Shown in pieces: positions 36,291-46,391 of a stretch of DNA of 64,000 nucleotides. A model generated the notes under the pieces. The model was not told the DNA's origin and made no database searches. It worked only from the letters and a program-made list of their open reading frames with translations. The stretch covers positions 63,413 through 127,412 of the forward strand of contig DF239139.1 in the NCBI GenBank assembly GCA_000507305.1, written 5' to 3'. Every line of letters begins with the position of its first letter. Within the stretch, counting starts at the first letter, position 1. The translations under genes and the position numbers were made by a program. Source of the DNA: Breviolum minutum Mf 1.05b.01. Its lineage: Eukaryota; Sar; Dinophyceae; Suessiales; Symbiodiniaceae.

Positions 36291-39235
36291 TTGTGGACCC
36301 ATCCCGATTGCCAGTCTTCCATTACCGATTGCAGATCTGAGGTCCAAACCGCAGTTGCCGAATCCAGGCGTCCATTGTCATCTTGGCTGTGTTCCCAACG
36401 TCCCATGAATTTCACTGCGATAATTCCCACTCATCAATGTGCTCGGACGGATGTATATACGAAACTATTACGAAACTATATTCAGTTATACCAATTGGCC
36501 GAAAAAAACCACCTTCCACTCTCATGTCATCGCACATTCCCAACGCTGGGGAGCACCACGTTTGCAGGTTGCGGATATACTTGTTCGGCAATCTCAAGCA
36601 TTGGATTCACCTGGCACAGCAGGAACAACAAGACATGCTGAGAACCAATCATCCGAAATACTACATTGCATAGTAGTATCTTATACTCGTGCCTATACAT
36701 CTTACCTACATGTATGCATATACAGATGTACAAGTTCTAGGTAGATCGAGTATAGACTCTTCACCAAACATGTCAATTGTCTTTCAACCTGATAAAGATC
36801 AATGAAGATCATCATGTGGTATGGTTTGTAAGGCGTACTGTAAGAGAACGCCTTCGGATGGAAAACTGTTCGGATTGCAATCCTTTGCAACTAACTGATA
36901 TCGAAAAAATGTTCTTGTCAAGGATCCTAATTTGGTGAAGTCTCCAATGGACTAAGAGGTCCGGAAAACGACTGTTGCCAAAACCCAAACATATATCTGG
37001 AAAACACACCTCACCAAATCAATGACTAAAGTACTTCAACTCCTATGCCCATCTACACCCCCACATCTTCATCATTCTATTCAGTGTATTTTTCTGCGCG
37101 GTCATTGGCAAACTTTGTGGCACCTGAACTGTCGAAGCCGAAGCCATCAGATGGAAACCGTGTCTCCCTGAGCAAGGGACATGCCAGTGGAATACCCAAC
37201 AAAAGAACGCAAAGGTCCGTAGCAGTCCTAAATCCGGAAAATATCGGAAAATGCTCGCCACAAGGCACATAGTGGCTGGGTTTCTAGTGTTGATCCAGAT
37301 ATTCCTGTTTGATTGCTCATCCCATACCCTTGGGGCGTACTGGACTAAGGCAATCCTGCTTCGGTTGTGCCACCCCTTTGAAGCCACCTTTACGAATGGA
37401 AACATGGGAGATGAACCTGCCTGCCGGTGGTTGCCAATGAAGAAGGTCTTGCAGGACCCGCTGAGCACGCTGAAAAACCTTCTGTACATCTGGAAACTCA
37501 GAAGCTTCACCGCCTCGCCATGAGCCATACAAGATCATACAAGCGTCAAAATTCAGGCCTTTAAGTCGATTCTTTTTGCACTCAAAGATGTGGTTGTGAC
37601 ATGACTATAGGACTATTATGATATGGCATGCCATTTCCTGCAAGCGGTTGTGTTTGGCTTTGAGACTTCGGCTTCAAAACATCTCTAGATAACTATCTCA
37701 GTTGTTTGTTGCAGCAAGGCTGTACCCAACAAAGACTCGTTTGTCGCGTTGCATCACCCTCAAAAACTATAGTATCATTTCACTTGTGCAAGGAGGTTTT
37801 GGGGGGCCCATTGAATATTCATTTGGGGATCCTGGAATCCTTTCGTTTTTGTTCCGAGAGTTTGCAAAGGCCTGTCAGGCTGGCTGGTGCTTTCGCCTCT
37901 GCCCCCAAACCTTGAAGTTCAGGGAGCATTTTGGCTCAAACAAAAACCAAAAAAACAAATTATATGTATATATATATATACGTATATATATATATTATAA
38001 TGAAAAAGATAAGTGAATTTGCAGTGTGTTGCATGTGTGCGTGTGTTTGCACCGCGCGCGTGAGTATCATTACTGTAAATACATACCCGCATGATCATGT
38101 GCAGTACAGAGTATTGAGAATATGTAAATGCATATACCTAAACATATAGAAACTAAGAACATCTACAGTTACATTTGTATACATTTGTGTAAAAAAATTG
38201 GCATTGGGCATTGACGATTCAACGTGCACATTTAGGCTCGGCGACCTATCCTTGAAATTGCGCCTGCTTCAGAGAGGGACAAGCAGCGATTTGTTGCAGT
38301 CATTGGCTGTAAAAAAAGAAAAGGGAAAGAGAAAGGTGCAGAATCAGGATGAGTCGACTTCTGAACTGTTTCGATTCCAGATTAATTTACGTCAACTCTG
38401 CAATTCTCAGCAGTTTGCTTCGGAACCAGGACTTTCACCGTCAAAGCTAGCACTGCTAGGACTGTGTCAACGAGTAGGCATCAGTAGCCATCCTGCAAAC
38501 GTCAAACTGGAGGTGTTCAAAACTGGGCAACCCTCACCGATGGTGATGACCTTGTCCGACCGAGGACTTTTGCTTTGTAATCCCACTTGCAAAGCATGCA
38601 AACTGCAGGCACCTGGAACCGCAGGTCGTTGTTTCTCCATATTTTTTTGAATGAATCAAATCATTGTAATTGGAACGTAGCTGAATAGGAGATAATTGGA
38701 GTAGCATTGCAAAGCAATGATGACAGCAAAATTGTGCTTTTTCAAGAGAAACTATTTCGAACATTTTCGAACAAATTCAAACGAAAATTCTCTCTCTGCA
38801 GTGACACCAGGATTGAAATTCTCAGTGCTTATATAGGTCCTGGTGCTTTCAACACACCCTGACAACACAGTTCCCTGCAACCGTCGACTGCATGTTGCCT
38901 GTGTCACTTTCAAGACATGCATCATCCGCTGTGAGGCCCACATGAGAGGTTCCTGCAGCAAAATACGTAGCAATCAAGAAACATGCATTAAGAGTATCAG
39001 AGTTGATTGGATATTGTGATATTGGGGCTGTCTTCACATTTACAAACATCCCTCATTGGCAAACAACAACAGTAACCTTGTGTTTCAGGGCTTCTTTTGC
39101 CTTGATTTCAAGTTTCAATTCATGCAAGGTCCAGATTTTTCCTTCACCGGCACCCACCAAACCTTGGGCTAGAGTTAGGAATGCAAGTGTCAGAAGCCTG
39201 GTGGTGGCAGTGGAATGTGAGGGTGGACGCGACAT
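36290..39235 (-). CDS. Secreted protein gene, unrecognised family
   Basis: ATG at 39235 begins MSRPPSHSTATTRLLTLAFL with hydrophobic core LLTLAFLTLAQGLVGA, a good signal peptide, followed by GKIWTLHELKLEIKAKEAL. The first exon ends about 39060 at a GT donor. The next block, about 38958-38850, reads SHVGLTADDACLESDTGN and VAGNCVVR before a GTGTGT donor. Further possible exons: about 37270-37085 (FPSDGFGFDSSGATKF, or an alternative long frame), about 36620-36545 (NPMLEIAEQVYPQPANVV) and about 36420-36300 (MGRWEHSQDDNGRLDSATAV). The first two exons are the best supported. The link to the 37-36 kb blocks, and the stop, are guesses. Likely enters the secretory pathway; function unknown. Confidence 0.4.
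38198..38650 (+). CDS. Plus-strand ORF of about 150 codons, uncertain
   Basis: Open plus-strand frame with a charged middle (KKEKGKRKV) and a C-terminal Cys pair (CNPTCKACK). The minus strand in the same stretch is interrupted in all frames, which makes this more than a shadow. No family is recognised. It could be an exon, a decayed retrogene or chance. A partial spliced-leader-like word (CATTTTGGCTCAA) lies about 270 bp upstream on the same strand. Confidence 0.25.
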   Translation: MALGIDDSTCTFRLGDLSLKLRLLQRGTSSDLLQSLAVKKEKGKRKVQNQDESTSELFRFQINLRQLCNSQQFASEPGLSPSKLALLGLCQRVGISSHPANVKLEVFKTGQPSPMVMTLSDRGLLLCNPTCKACKLQAPGTAGRCFSIFF

Positions 39236-39574
39236 GTCTTTCAACGAACTTGTCCCCAAACATGTTTGGTGTTCTCTAGGAATATACTCAAAGATGTAGT
39301 TCAGAAAAGCAATGATATCAGATTAAATAGATGTCGCTGTCACCGAATAAGGTGAAACACATTGAAGGCAAATAAACAAGTATCACAACTATGATCAAAT
39401 GCAAAAGCGGTGCTTGTGTTGCACCAGCAATATATGCTCTATACTTGTTGAAACATGGACGAAGGTCAGCCCATGCAAGCATAAGGAAGACCAACCACAA
39501 CTTGCACATCTGTTGTGACTGCTGTCCAAACAAGGGGTTACGGCCGAGACACATCATCCTGACGCTGTATATGA

Positions 39575-39665
39575 AGGTGGGTTTGGTGTTGTGCCTACGG
39601 AGTTACTGGCACGAGCCAAACGGCAGCTGAACGATTCGGATGTTGCATCTGGCGTCTGGCACGGC
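39575..39665. repeat. Short repeat shared with 47000-47095
   Basis: About 90 bp including GGCACGAGCCAAAC, GCAGCTGAACGATTCGGATG and ATCTGGCGTC are shared with 47000-47095, immediately beyond the duplicated block at 46771-47010. The function is unclear. A minus frame here (ELPCQTPDATSESFSC) may be exon sequence. Confidence 0.75.
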
Positions 39666-39699
39666 AGCTCCAGATTCCGAGATTACTGACGTTTTAGAT

Positions 39700-40235
39700 C
39701 TGTTGAGCATAGGCAGGTTGTGCACACTTTTGTATCAGTGCATGGCAACATCTTGGCAACCATTCTTGTATCATCATGCAAAAACACTTGTTCAAATCTT
39801 CCTTTGAAAATCTATCTGTTATCATAAAGGCAGGGCCCTGGATTTTTTTTTGCATAGTTGGGAAATCCCCAAAACTCCTTTTAGGGAAATGCTTAATCCT
39901 ATGAGACCTTGCCGCATTTTGTGACTCTCCACATGTCAAAACTGGATTTCAGGTCCCTTCACCTACACTTCAGAACCCCCACAAAAAAACATCGGAACCA
40001 AATGGTTGTTGTTTTCAATTCAAGGAAACGAAACCACTGTCTGGTTTAATGCACAATTCCTCCAGCAACTTTTAATCTCAATCTTGTCGAATCCACTAAA
40101 ACTTGAGGATTCACTATATCATGAGGCCACCATTGGCACCATTGGCATCCGCGTCCTGGATGTCACGTTTTGTGGATTTCCACAATATCACACCACACAT
40201 CAAGAGTTTTAGACTTAGGATTGTCATTTAGTCTT
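39700..40235. other. Stretch without a supported gene
   Basis: Low-information sequence between the secreted-protein region and the purine tract. Short ORFs on both strands lack motifs or splice support. Nothing else seen. Confidence 0.4.
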
Positions 40236-40445
40236 TCATTTACTCACGTTAGGCGAGAGGATATGACAGGAGAATACGGGAAGAATAGAGAAGGATGCAA
40301 AAAATGGAGAGAATAGAGGAAGAATAGAATACGGGAGGAAGAAGAGCAAAGATAGGAATGATACACGAAGAATACCTGGGAAGAAGAAAGAAGAGCGGAA
40401 TGCAAGAAGAAATACACAGAATGCGCAGAATACGCACACACACAA
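40236..40445. repeat. Purine-rich tract with AGAATA-type repeats
   Basis: About 200 bp of the plus strand is dominated by A and G in degenerate units such as GGGAAGAATAGAG and GAATACGGGAGG. Because pyrimidine-only codons rarely form stops, all three minus frames are open as Ser/Leu/Phe/Pro-rich peptides. These ORFs are compositional artefacts. Confidence 0.85.
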
Positions 40446-40796
40446 TGTAGTCGATGATTCTTAGTCTGGGATTGTTTGTACTAGCCGATCAATCGTTTTT
40501 TGGCTGTTGAAGTTTCAACGCTATTCCCTCGGTGATATCCCTATCAATGAGCACCAGGAGGTTGGTGGTTCCCAGAGTCTGCCTTGCAATATGATGGGAC
40601 TGTGTGGCATCAGTGATTTGTATCTGTCCTCCACTTTCAAACAGATTTTCGTAAGTTAAATACAGTAGTAAACCAAATGTTCAGTCTTCTAACATCCCAC
40701 CAAATTCACCATCCTTATCATTAATTCTAATTATCATCATCTTCTTCTTCATCATTATCTTCATCCATGATCATTCTTCACCTATACTGTTGATGG

Positions 40797-41102
40797 CTAA
40801 ACTCCTTGCACCTGGGATGTAACAACGTCTCTATATGGGAAAAATATGTCAACCTCAACCGGTGGATTTCTGAACCATCGGTCCATCTCGGCCAACGAGA
40901 CGTCCTCCAGCTCGGTGGCCACATGGCACTCACTTGCGCTGCGCTGCTTCGATGTAGGTGATGGATACCACGATTCCTGGATTCCTGGATTCACAATGGT
41001 CATGGGAACAGTCCTCCGAAACAAAATCAACCCACTGGGTTGTTTCGGGCAAAGGAGATCGGAGATATCTAATGGCCGAATGCTACAAAATGGATCAACC
41101 AT
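40797..41102 (-). CDS. Small ORF or single exon, unknown function
   Basis: 101-codon minus-strand frame with ATG at 41102 (MVDPFCSIRPLDISDLLC) and a well mixed composition: ATELEDVSLAEMDRWFRNPP, VEVDIFFPYRDVV. It ends VQGV and a stop at 40797. No domain recognised and no signal peptide. It may be a complete small gene or one exon of a longer one; the plus strand is also partly open here. Confidence 0.4.
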   Translation of the reverse strand: MVDPFCSIRPLDISDLLCPKQPSGLILFRRTVPMTIVNPGIQESWYPSPTSKQRSASECHVATELEDVSLAEMDRWFRNPPVEVDIFFPYRDVVTSQVQGV

Positions 41103-41633
41103 GCAAAATATTATTGCAAAATAAACTGTGCTAACTTATCGATATGTCTCCTATAATTTGGTTACATCTTGAATGGCCATTCTAAAGATCTCTAAAGTAC
41201 TTTATGATGATACTAGATCATCATGGACTTCAACGGCTCTGTACAAAACGGTATCTCAACTGAACACAAATACAAGGTTCTATATTTTTCCTAGACGGCT
41301 AGGCTACTAAAAAACAGTTTAAATGACTTTACTATAGAATATTCAGAATATATCAAACTATAAAATGATCAGTCCAACAATAAAAAGAAATAAATGTACA
41401 AAATGCACTATAGAATGGCGCTTTTTAGTGGGCTCGAGCCACCTCTTTTTATAGGGGGAGTTCCGACGGCGATACATTTATCAGAAGCCTCAAGGACCAA
41501 CACTGAAGTCTGAAGGCAACAAGGAGACAGGCGATAGGTATCGATAGGTTATGGAAACACTCGGGGAAGGCAAGGTTTGACTTCAGTTGGTGGACAAGTC
41601 AAGGTCCTCTCGGTTGTAGGATCGTTCCAGAGA

Positions 41634-41642
41634 ATTTTTTTT
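41634..41642. other. Possible poly(A) remnant of a retrogene
   Basis: A T8 run on the plus strand (A8 in the sense of the minus-strand gene) lies 35-45 bp beyond the stop codon of the intronless ORF, close to where similarity to the empty paralogous site at 31.43 kb resumes. It is short, so this is suggestive only. Confidence 0.45.
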
Positions 41643-41677
41643 CTCGTCGCTTGGGTCATGCATGTGGATTGATTTAA

Positions 41678-43990
41678 TCAAACCACCCAGCGCATAAATC
41701 GGCCAATACGTTCCATTTGGTGCATTCCATTGAGCTGAAGCCATTGTGAGAACAGGCCCTCTCTCGGGTCAAAGAGAAGCTCCTGAAACCTGGCATTGAA
41801 GCCTTCAACATCTTGGATCTTTCGTAATATCTCTTCCACATCTTCTTGTCTTGATGCCTGCATGTTTTCGATCCTCAAGTGCCGAAGCTTCTGATCATTT
41901 CCTTGAAGATTGTCCCGCGACCTGATGATCAGGTGCTGGGGCAGTCCAAGGCTACTACCTGTGTAGATCTCAGAAACACACCATGCCCTTTCGAATACCA
42001 CAAAGCTGCTGTCCACTGCGACCACGTGACGATGCCGAGGATTGCTTCTTGCTATGTGAAACATCATGTCGTCAAACTTGTTCATCTCACACCAACAGCT
42101 ACGGCCACGGCTGTCCAGGGGTGGAGTGTCGTTTAAATATTTTCGTCTTTTGCATCTGCAGGGCGGAGGAATCTCCAAGGTCACAGGGTCAGGACGTGGA
42201 CCCCCCGGAAAATCGCAGATGCTTCTGTGCTGATTAACAGAAAAGCAGCAGACCCAATAGGTTTGCTTCAGTTGATGGTCAACTTTTAGGGCCTCTTCAA
42301 GCTTCTTTGGGTCTCTGTCCAACAGGTCTGCAACCACAGAGTATTCATCCTGCCCGAAAGCATCTGATACAATTGCAGCACAAAGATCCTGGAAGCAATT
42401 CCCCCAGTTGTGCGTGACCATCATGGTGGGTGGCAGGTTACCATCAGTCATCAATGATGAGTAACTGCAACCTTTGGAAGATGTACGAGGAATAATCGCC
42501 TGCCAAACGATGTCGTTTGTGGTGTGTAGGTTGCTGTCAAGATGGGGCATGTCATCGGTGAGGCTTTGGTAAAAGGTCAGGAGTTCTCCAAGACAGAAGC
42601 CTCTGGATGACAATTGCTCCACACATGCATCCCACTGAGAATCGGTTTCTTCAACTGTCAAACTGGTGACGGGCTTGCAGTCACCAGCACCTGGTGGAAA
42701 TGAGCTGTAAGTAGGAGGAGTAGAATCGAAAGACTCCTCACTGCGAGCCCAGGTGGCACCCGAGAAGAAGTACATGCCAATGGTGTTGCTCAGCGTGTCT
42801 ACCATTTGTGGAATAAGAAGCCAATTAAGGGCAGTGCCATTCTCTATGACGTAAGCGCATAGCCCAATAATGACTGCAAAACCAGAAGAAAGTAGCAACT
42901 GGCACATCACCACATGGGATAGCAAACTCTGTAGAGCTCCTTTTGCCTCGCTACTCCATGTCACTTTGCCCTGCCATAGAGCAAGAGAAAGTTTCGTGAG
43001 TGGAAAACAAAGTGAGAAAGAAAGGCATGTGGCAAATATAGAAATCATCCCAGCAGTGAAGTATAGAGAACTCCTCAACAACAGAGCTAACAATGAAGCT
43101 GTTTCTTTCCTCATCAAAGCTCGAAATTCCCACACGGCCCAAAGCACTGTAGTTACGTATCCCAATGGGATACAGCAAAGAACAAGCTTGATGACATGTC
43201 TGGAGCAAAGGTGTGCATGCATCACCTCCTCCAGCCGTACTACCCGTAGCATCAGCATCCATAAAAGCATGTTAGCTGCAGACCAATACAGAAAACTTAT
43301 CATTGAAGACACTGCTTGGCATGGAAGTCCCTGTAAAAATGTGCAAAAAGTCTCTGAGCCTTCTAAACAATTGGTGGTGACCAAAATATTCTCCAAGGAG
43401 CCCGCAAAGGAAAATAGGAGCACCATGCGAAGGCAGAAATGTTGATAGAGTGTGTCAGCTGTGACCAGCACTCTAAATGACACAAACCAGGCCAGACCTT
43501 GAACCAAAAGCCAGCACCATAGTGACCAAGAATATTCGTAAGGTCCTTGCACGCAGCCATAAAAATGCAAGCCCAAGTTGATGGCAACAAAGGTAGGTAT
43601 GACCAAGCAAGTACAAAAGTAAGAGGCCACTGTGGTGAACCTTGTTGGTTTGAATCCCCTGCGACTCACTTCTCGAGCCTGCTTCTGAATCCACTCCAAG
43701 GAACAACAATTCCAAAACTGTGATGAGCTAAGCCCTTCGACTTTCTCTGTCTCAGTGATTGGAGTCTTCTCGGATGGCAACTCTAGGTTTACACTACTGG
43801 GCCAGGTCGATGTCCTGAATTGCAACGTTCGCGGCTCACTTGCCTTACCCAAATCCTTATCATCTTCACCATCGCCTGAATTGGCAGGTTGGAAGACCTG
43901 CCCAGACTCTACATCGGTGATTGCCTCGTTGTTCCGAAAAATGTCCTCATCCCCATCCCCCTGGCAGCAATTGCAGCATGACATATCCAT
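41678..43990 (-). CDS. Intronless polytopic membrane protein, SL-tagged retrogene (770 aa)
   Basis: Start taken at 43990 (MDMSCCNCCQGDGDED), just after a relic spliced leader. The frame stays open 32 codons further upstream, but those codons cover the leader and the duplicated flank. Residues 1-115 are acidic/Ser-rich and begin with a Cys cluster. Residues about 118-430 contain seven or eight membrane segments (for example VIPTFVAINLGLHFYG, LLLSSGFAVIIGLCAYVI). From about residue 524 follows a soluble domain: MVTHNWGNCFQDLCAAIV, TYWVCCFSVNQHRSICDF, CEMNKFDDMMFHIA, HVVAVDSSFVVFERAWCVSE. I recall this set (THxW, W.C.F..NQH, VAVD, RAWC..E) as a large algal/dinoflagellate family of unknown function; that is memory, not a search. 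No intron interrupts 2.3 kb, unlike its neighbours. The frame is intact, so it may be functional. Confidence 0.8.
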   Translation of the reverse strand: MDMSCCNCCQGDGDEDIFRNNEAITDVESGQVFQPANSGDGEDDKDLGKASEPRTLQFRTSTWPSSVNLELPSEKTPITETEKVEGLSSSQFWNCCSLEWIQKQAREVSRRGFKPTRFTTVASYFCTCLVIPTFVAINLGLHFYGCVQGPYEYSWSLWCWLLVQGLAWFVSFRVLVTADTLYQHFCLRMVLLFSFAGSLENILVTTNCLEGSETFCTFLQGLPCQAVSSMISFLYWSAANMLLWMLMLRVVRLEEVMHAHLCSRHVIKLVLCCIPLGYVTTVLWAVWEFRALMRKETASLLALLLRSSLYFTAGMISIFATCLSFSLCFPLTKLSLALWQGKVTWSSEAKGALQSLLSHVVMCQLLLSSGFAVIIGLCAYVIENGTALNWLLIPQMVDTLSNTIGMYFFSGATWARSEESFDSTPPTYSSFPPGAGDCKPVTSLTVEETDSQWDACVEQLSSRGFCLGELLTFYQSLTDDMPHLDSNLHTTNDIVWQAIIPRTSSKGCSYSSLMTDGNLPPTMMVTHNWGNCFQDLCAAIVSDAFGQDEYSVVADLLDRDPKKLEEALKVDHQLKQTYWVCCFSVNQHRSICDFPGGPRPDPVTLEIPPPCRCKRRKYLNDTPPLDSRGRSCWCEMNKFDDMMFHIARSNPRHRHVVAVDSSFVVFERAWCVSEIYTGSSLGLPQHLIIRSRDNLQGNDQKLRHLRIENMQASRQEDVEEILRKIQDVEGFNARFQELLFDPREGLFSQWLQLNGMHQMERIGRFMRWVV

Positions 43991-43996
43991 TTCAAC

Positions 43997-44012
43997 CTTG
44001 AGCCAAAATGGC
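43997..44012 (-). other. Relic dinoflagellate spliced-leader sequence
   Basis: The minus strand reads GCCATTTTGGCTCAAG, an exact match to the last 16 nt of the conserved 22-nt dinoflagellate spliced leader, ending 6 bp before the ATG at 43990. The 5' six bases of the leader are replaced by CTTTAT-like sequence. Such genomic relics are known marks of genes recycled from trans-spliced mRNA. Confidence 0.85.
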
Positions 44013-45350
44013 ATAAAGCATAAAGCATAAAGGTCCCAAAGAAGTTGAGCATAAAGTACCTGTAGCCACCCGCCCATCAAAGCCAAAATACATCAAAAAC
44101 AGTCAAGCCTAGCATGATACTACTTCAAGACACCATTCATCAGGGATCAGGGTGGTGGTGTATCCGAGATGCATGTGAAAGCCATAAACATAAATCAAAT
44201 TCTGGCTGGGGATGAAGCGGCTGTCAAACAGGAGATCATATCAGTTCACTTGTTCACCTGCCTGTATGATCTCTGCTGCGCTTTCCAATTGCTACCCACC
44301 AACAAGCCACTGTTGGGTCTTGAAATTCTACCTTGATGATAAGCAACAAAAAGGATACAACTTCCCAAGTACTCCCCATTTCCAGCCACTTCCCCGCCAT
44401 ATTTCCAAAATCAAGGTTCTGCAAACATGGAGAAGTCTAGCACTGTCGGAGCAAGCTGATTGCTGTAGTTCACATAGCGCAAGTAGCCCCATCAAATTGT
44501 GAATCCCGAGACATGCCTCAATTGTCAACTTTGTTCAGCCCTATGCCTATCAGATAAAACAAAAAATTGCTCACTGAAATGTCGTTGCCCAAACTGTGGT
44601 CACTGCCAAAAGCTTTTGTTCATAATGTGAGTATACCCTCAACGTCTGGCAAAATCAACAACTGGCCATCAAAAACCCTACAGTATCAGAAGGCCACCAA
44701 AAATTATCAAAATATCAAAATGATTCAAAAGCTACCATACCATCAAATTTGGACCCCCAGAAAAAAAATCGCCAAAAACGAATTGTGTGTTGAAACTGCG
44801 GAGGCACCTCACAAACATGAAATTCAGTGCTCGCCAGTCTTGCCAAATCATTGGAACTTCCCAACGTTCACATGCCCTGGGCACCTGGGAGTGAGGCATG
44901 GCACATAGTGGCACAATAGCGGCAGGGTTGATCGGTCATGTATAGAATCAATTTTTCATAAACATGAAGAATAAAAAAAACAACTCATATCTATACATTC
45001 TGTACAGACTTTGTGGGTCTATGTTGTCAAAGGAAGGCAGTCATTTGCAGTTGTCGACAGTGAAGAAATGGCAGTGTCGCGCATGACAAGAAGCAACCAA
45101 GGCATCCCTAAAGAAGATCCCTAATGAAGGATACATCACAGAAGCGACTGAAGCACCCTTTTGCAGCAAGCATGTCTCACTTGAGCGTGTTTCAATGGAG
45201 TCATACGAGTGAAAATTGGGGCAACAATCATATTGACTAGGCCCAAGCCCTCTCTTTGTTTTGTTCAACGGAAAAAGCGCACAAACAAATATTTCAGAAT
45301 CCCAGCTCTCCACGCTTCAAGCGTGGAGGATGTGGAGGACATCTTGCACT

Positions 45351-46391
45351 TTACCACCACCACCAATAGGATCGAACCACCGTCTTTTGAAACGTTGGTC
45401 GTGCATTGATATTTTTCCACCAAGCGTGGAGGTTCCTGCATGACGATGGCACCAAGGAATCTTCAAACAAACGTTGCAGCATAGGAGCAGCCGAAAGATC
45501 TGCAGCACTGACGTCATCTCCTGCCATGAATGGACCAACCACCAACTTGTCCAAGTCTTCCAACACAGGGGTAAGATCGCCACCTTAAGGGTCAGGTGAT
45601 ATTGTTGGGCCTGAAACAATTGGGTGAATGGTGTTGAATTGTTGAATCCCTGAATTGTAAGGTGAGTTTGGTGATCCATGACAAATGCCTTAACCTACAC
45701 CCCCCCAAGAAAATGAACATGCTGATCAATGGAATCAATGGTCAAATTGCCTCACGAACCTGGAAAACCCGAAAACATCGGCTAGTCTCACCCAGGTTGG
45801 TGACACAGCATGGGAATTCCTTATACAATCTATGACATTATGACAGTCTTACATACATACTACCTTTCAAACATTTTCTTTCACAGGGTCCGCAACTATT
45901 ACAATTTCGCGAGAACGTGCGACATTTGTGAAAGCCAGAGCACCTCGACCAAAGAGCTTTGCTTTCTTTCCGGCTGCTAAAAGTCTCTGATTCACCAGCT
46001 GCCGAATGCCACTAACCTCACTAGCAGTGCTTTGTTTGCCGGCTTTGTCCATGACAATGTCCACAATATCCTCAGACTCCGCAATGACTTTGCCATCAGG
46101 GTCCACCAGGACGGGAACCAAACCTTTTGGATTCAGGTCATAGACCAACGAAGAACCAAGGCCAACTTCCTTGAGTTGAAATTTTAAGCCAGACTCCTCC
46201 AAAGCAAACCAAGCCCTTTGAGCAAAAGGGCACATCTGATGCATCACTAAGACATAATCCTTTGCTCCTGCGCCGTTTCGAGCTTTCGCCACGGGTGCTG
46301 AAAATGCCATGAGGCGAGATGTACCAAAGACTTGTGCTGTCAACACAAGCACCAAAGCCAGGCAATGGACAACACGCGTAGAACGACGCAT
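45351..46391 (-). CDS. Glutathione S-transferase, omega/lambda-like, with N-terminal targeting leader
   Basis: Exon 1 runs from ATG 46391 to about 45900. It encodes a hydrophobic leader (VVHCLALVLVLTAQVFG) and a short Ser/Ala stretch, then a thioredoxin-fold domain: YVLVMHQMCPFAQRAWFALE (putative catalytic Cys in CPFAQ), NPKGLVPVLVDPDG (cis-Pro region) and ESEDIVDIVMD. Exon 2, about 45585-45351, encodes the helical C-terminal domain: PVLEDLDKLVVGPFMAGDDV, SAADLSAAPMLQRLF, NLHAWWKNINARPTFQKTVV, with a stop at 45351. Total is about 240 residues, normal for the family. The Cys-type active site suggests thiol-transfer or dehydroascorbate-reductase chemistry rather than classical conjugation. The leader suggests secretory or plastid import. 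One intron of roughly 0.3 kb is inferred; its exact edges are not fixed. Confidence 0.8.

Noticed and set aside
37927..37939. Possible second spliced-leader relic (CATTTTGGCTCAA, plus strand)
   Set aside because: Only 13 nt match, the flanking leader bases are wrong on both sides, and no ATG or clear intronless gene follows at once; kept only as a note on the ORF at 38198.
40244..40445. Three overlapping Ser/Leu/Phe-rich minus ORFs
   Set aside because: Created by the purine-rich tract, which lacks stop codons in the complementary reading; no start or domain evidence.
43990..44086. Upstream in-frame start MALMGGWLQVLY for the 770-aa gene
   Set aside because: These codons overlap the relic spliced leader and the duplicated flank, which also reads ALMAGWLQVLY at the empty site near 31.5 kb, so they belong to the pre-insertion sequence.
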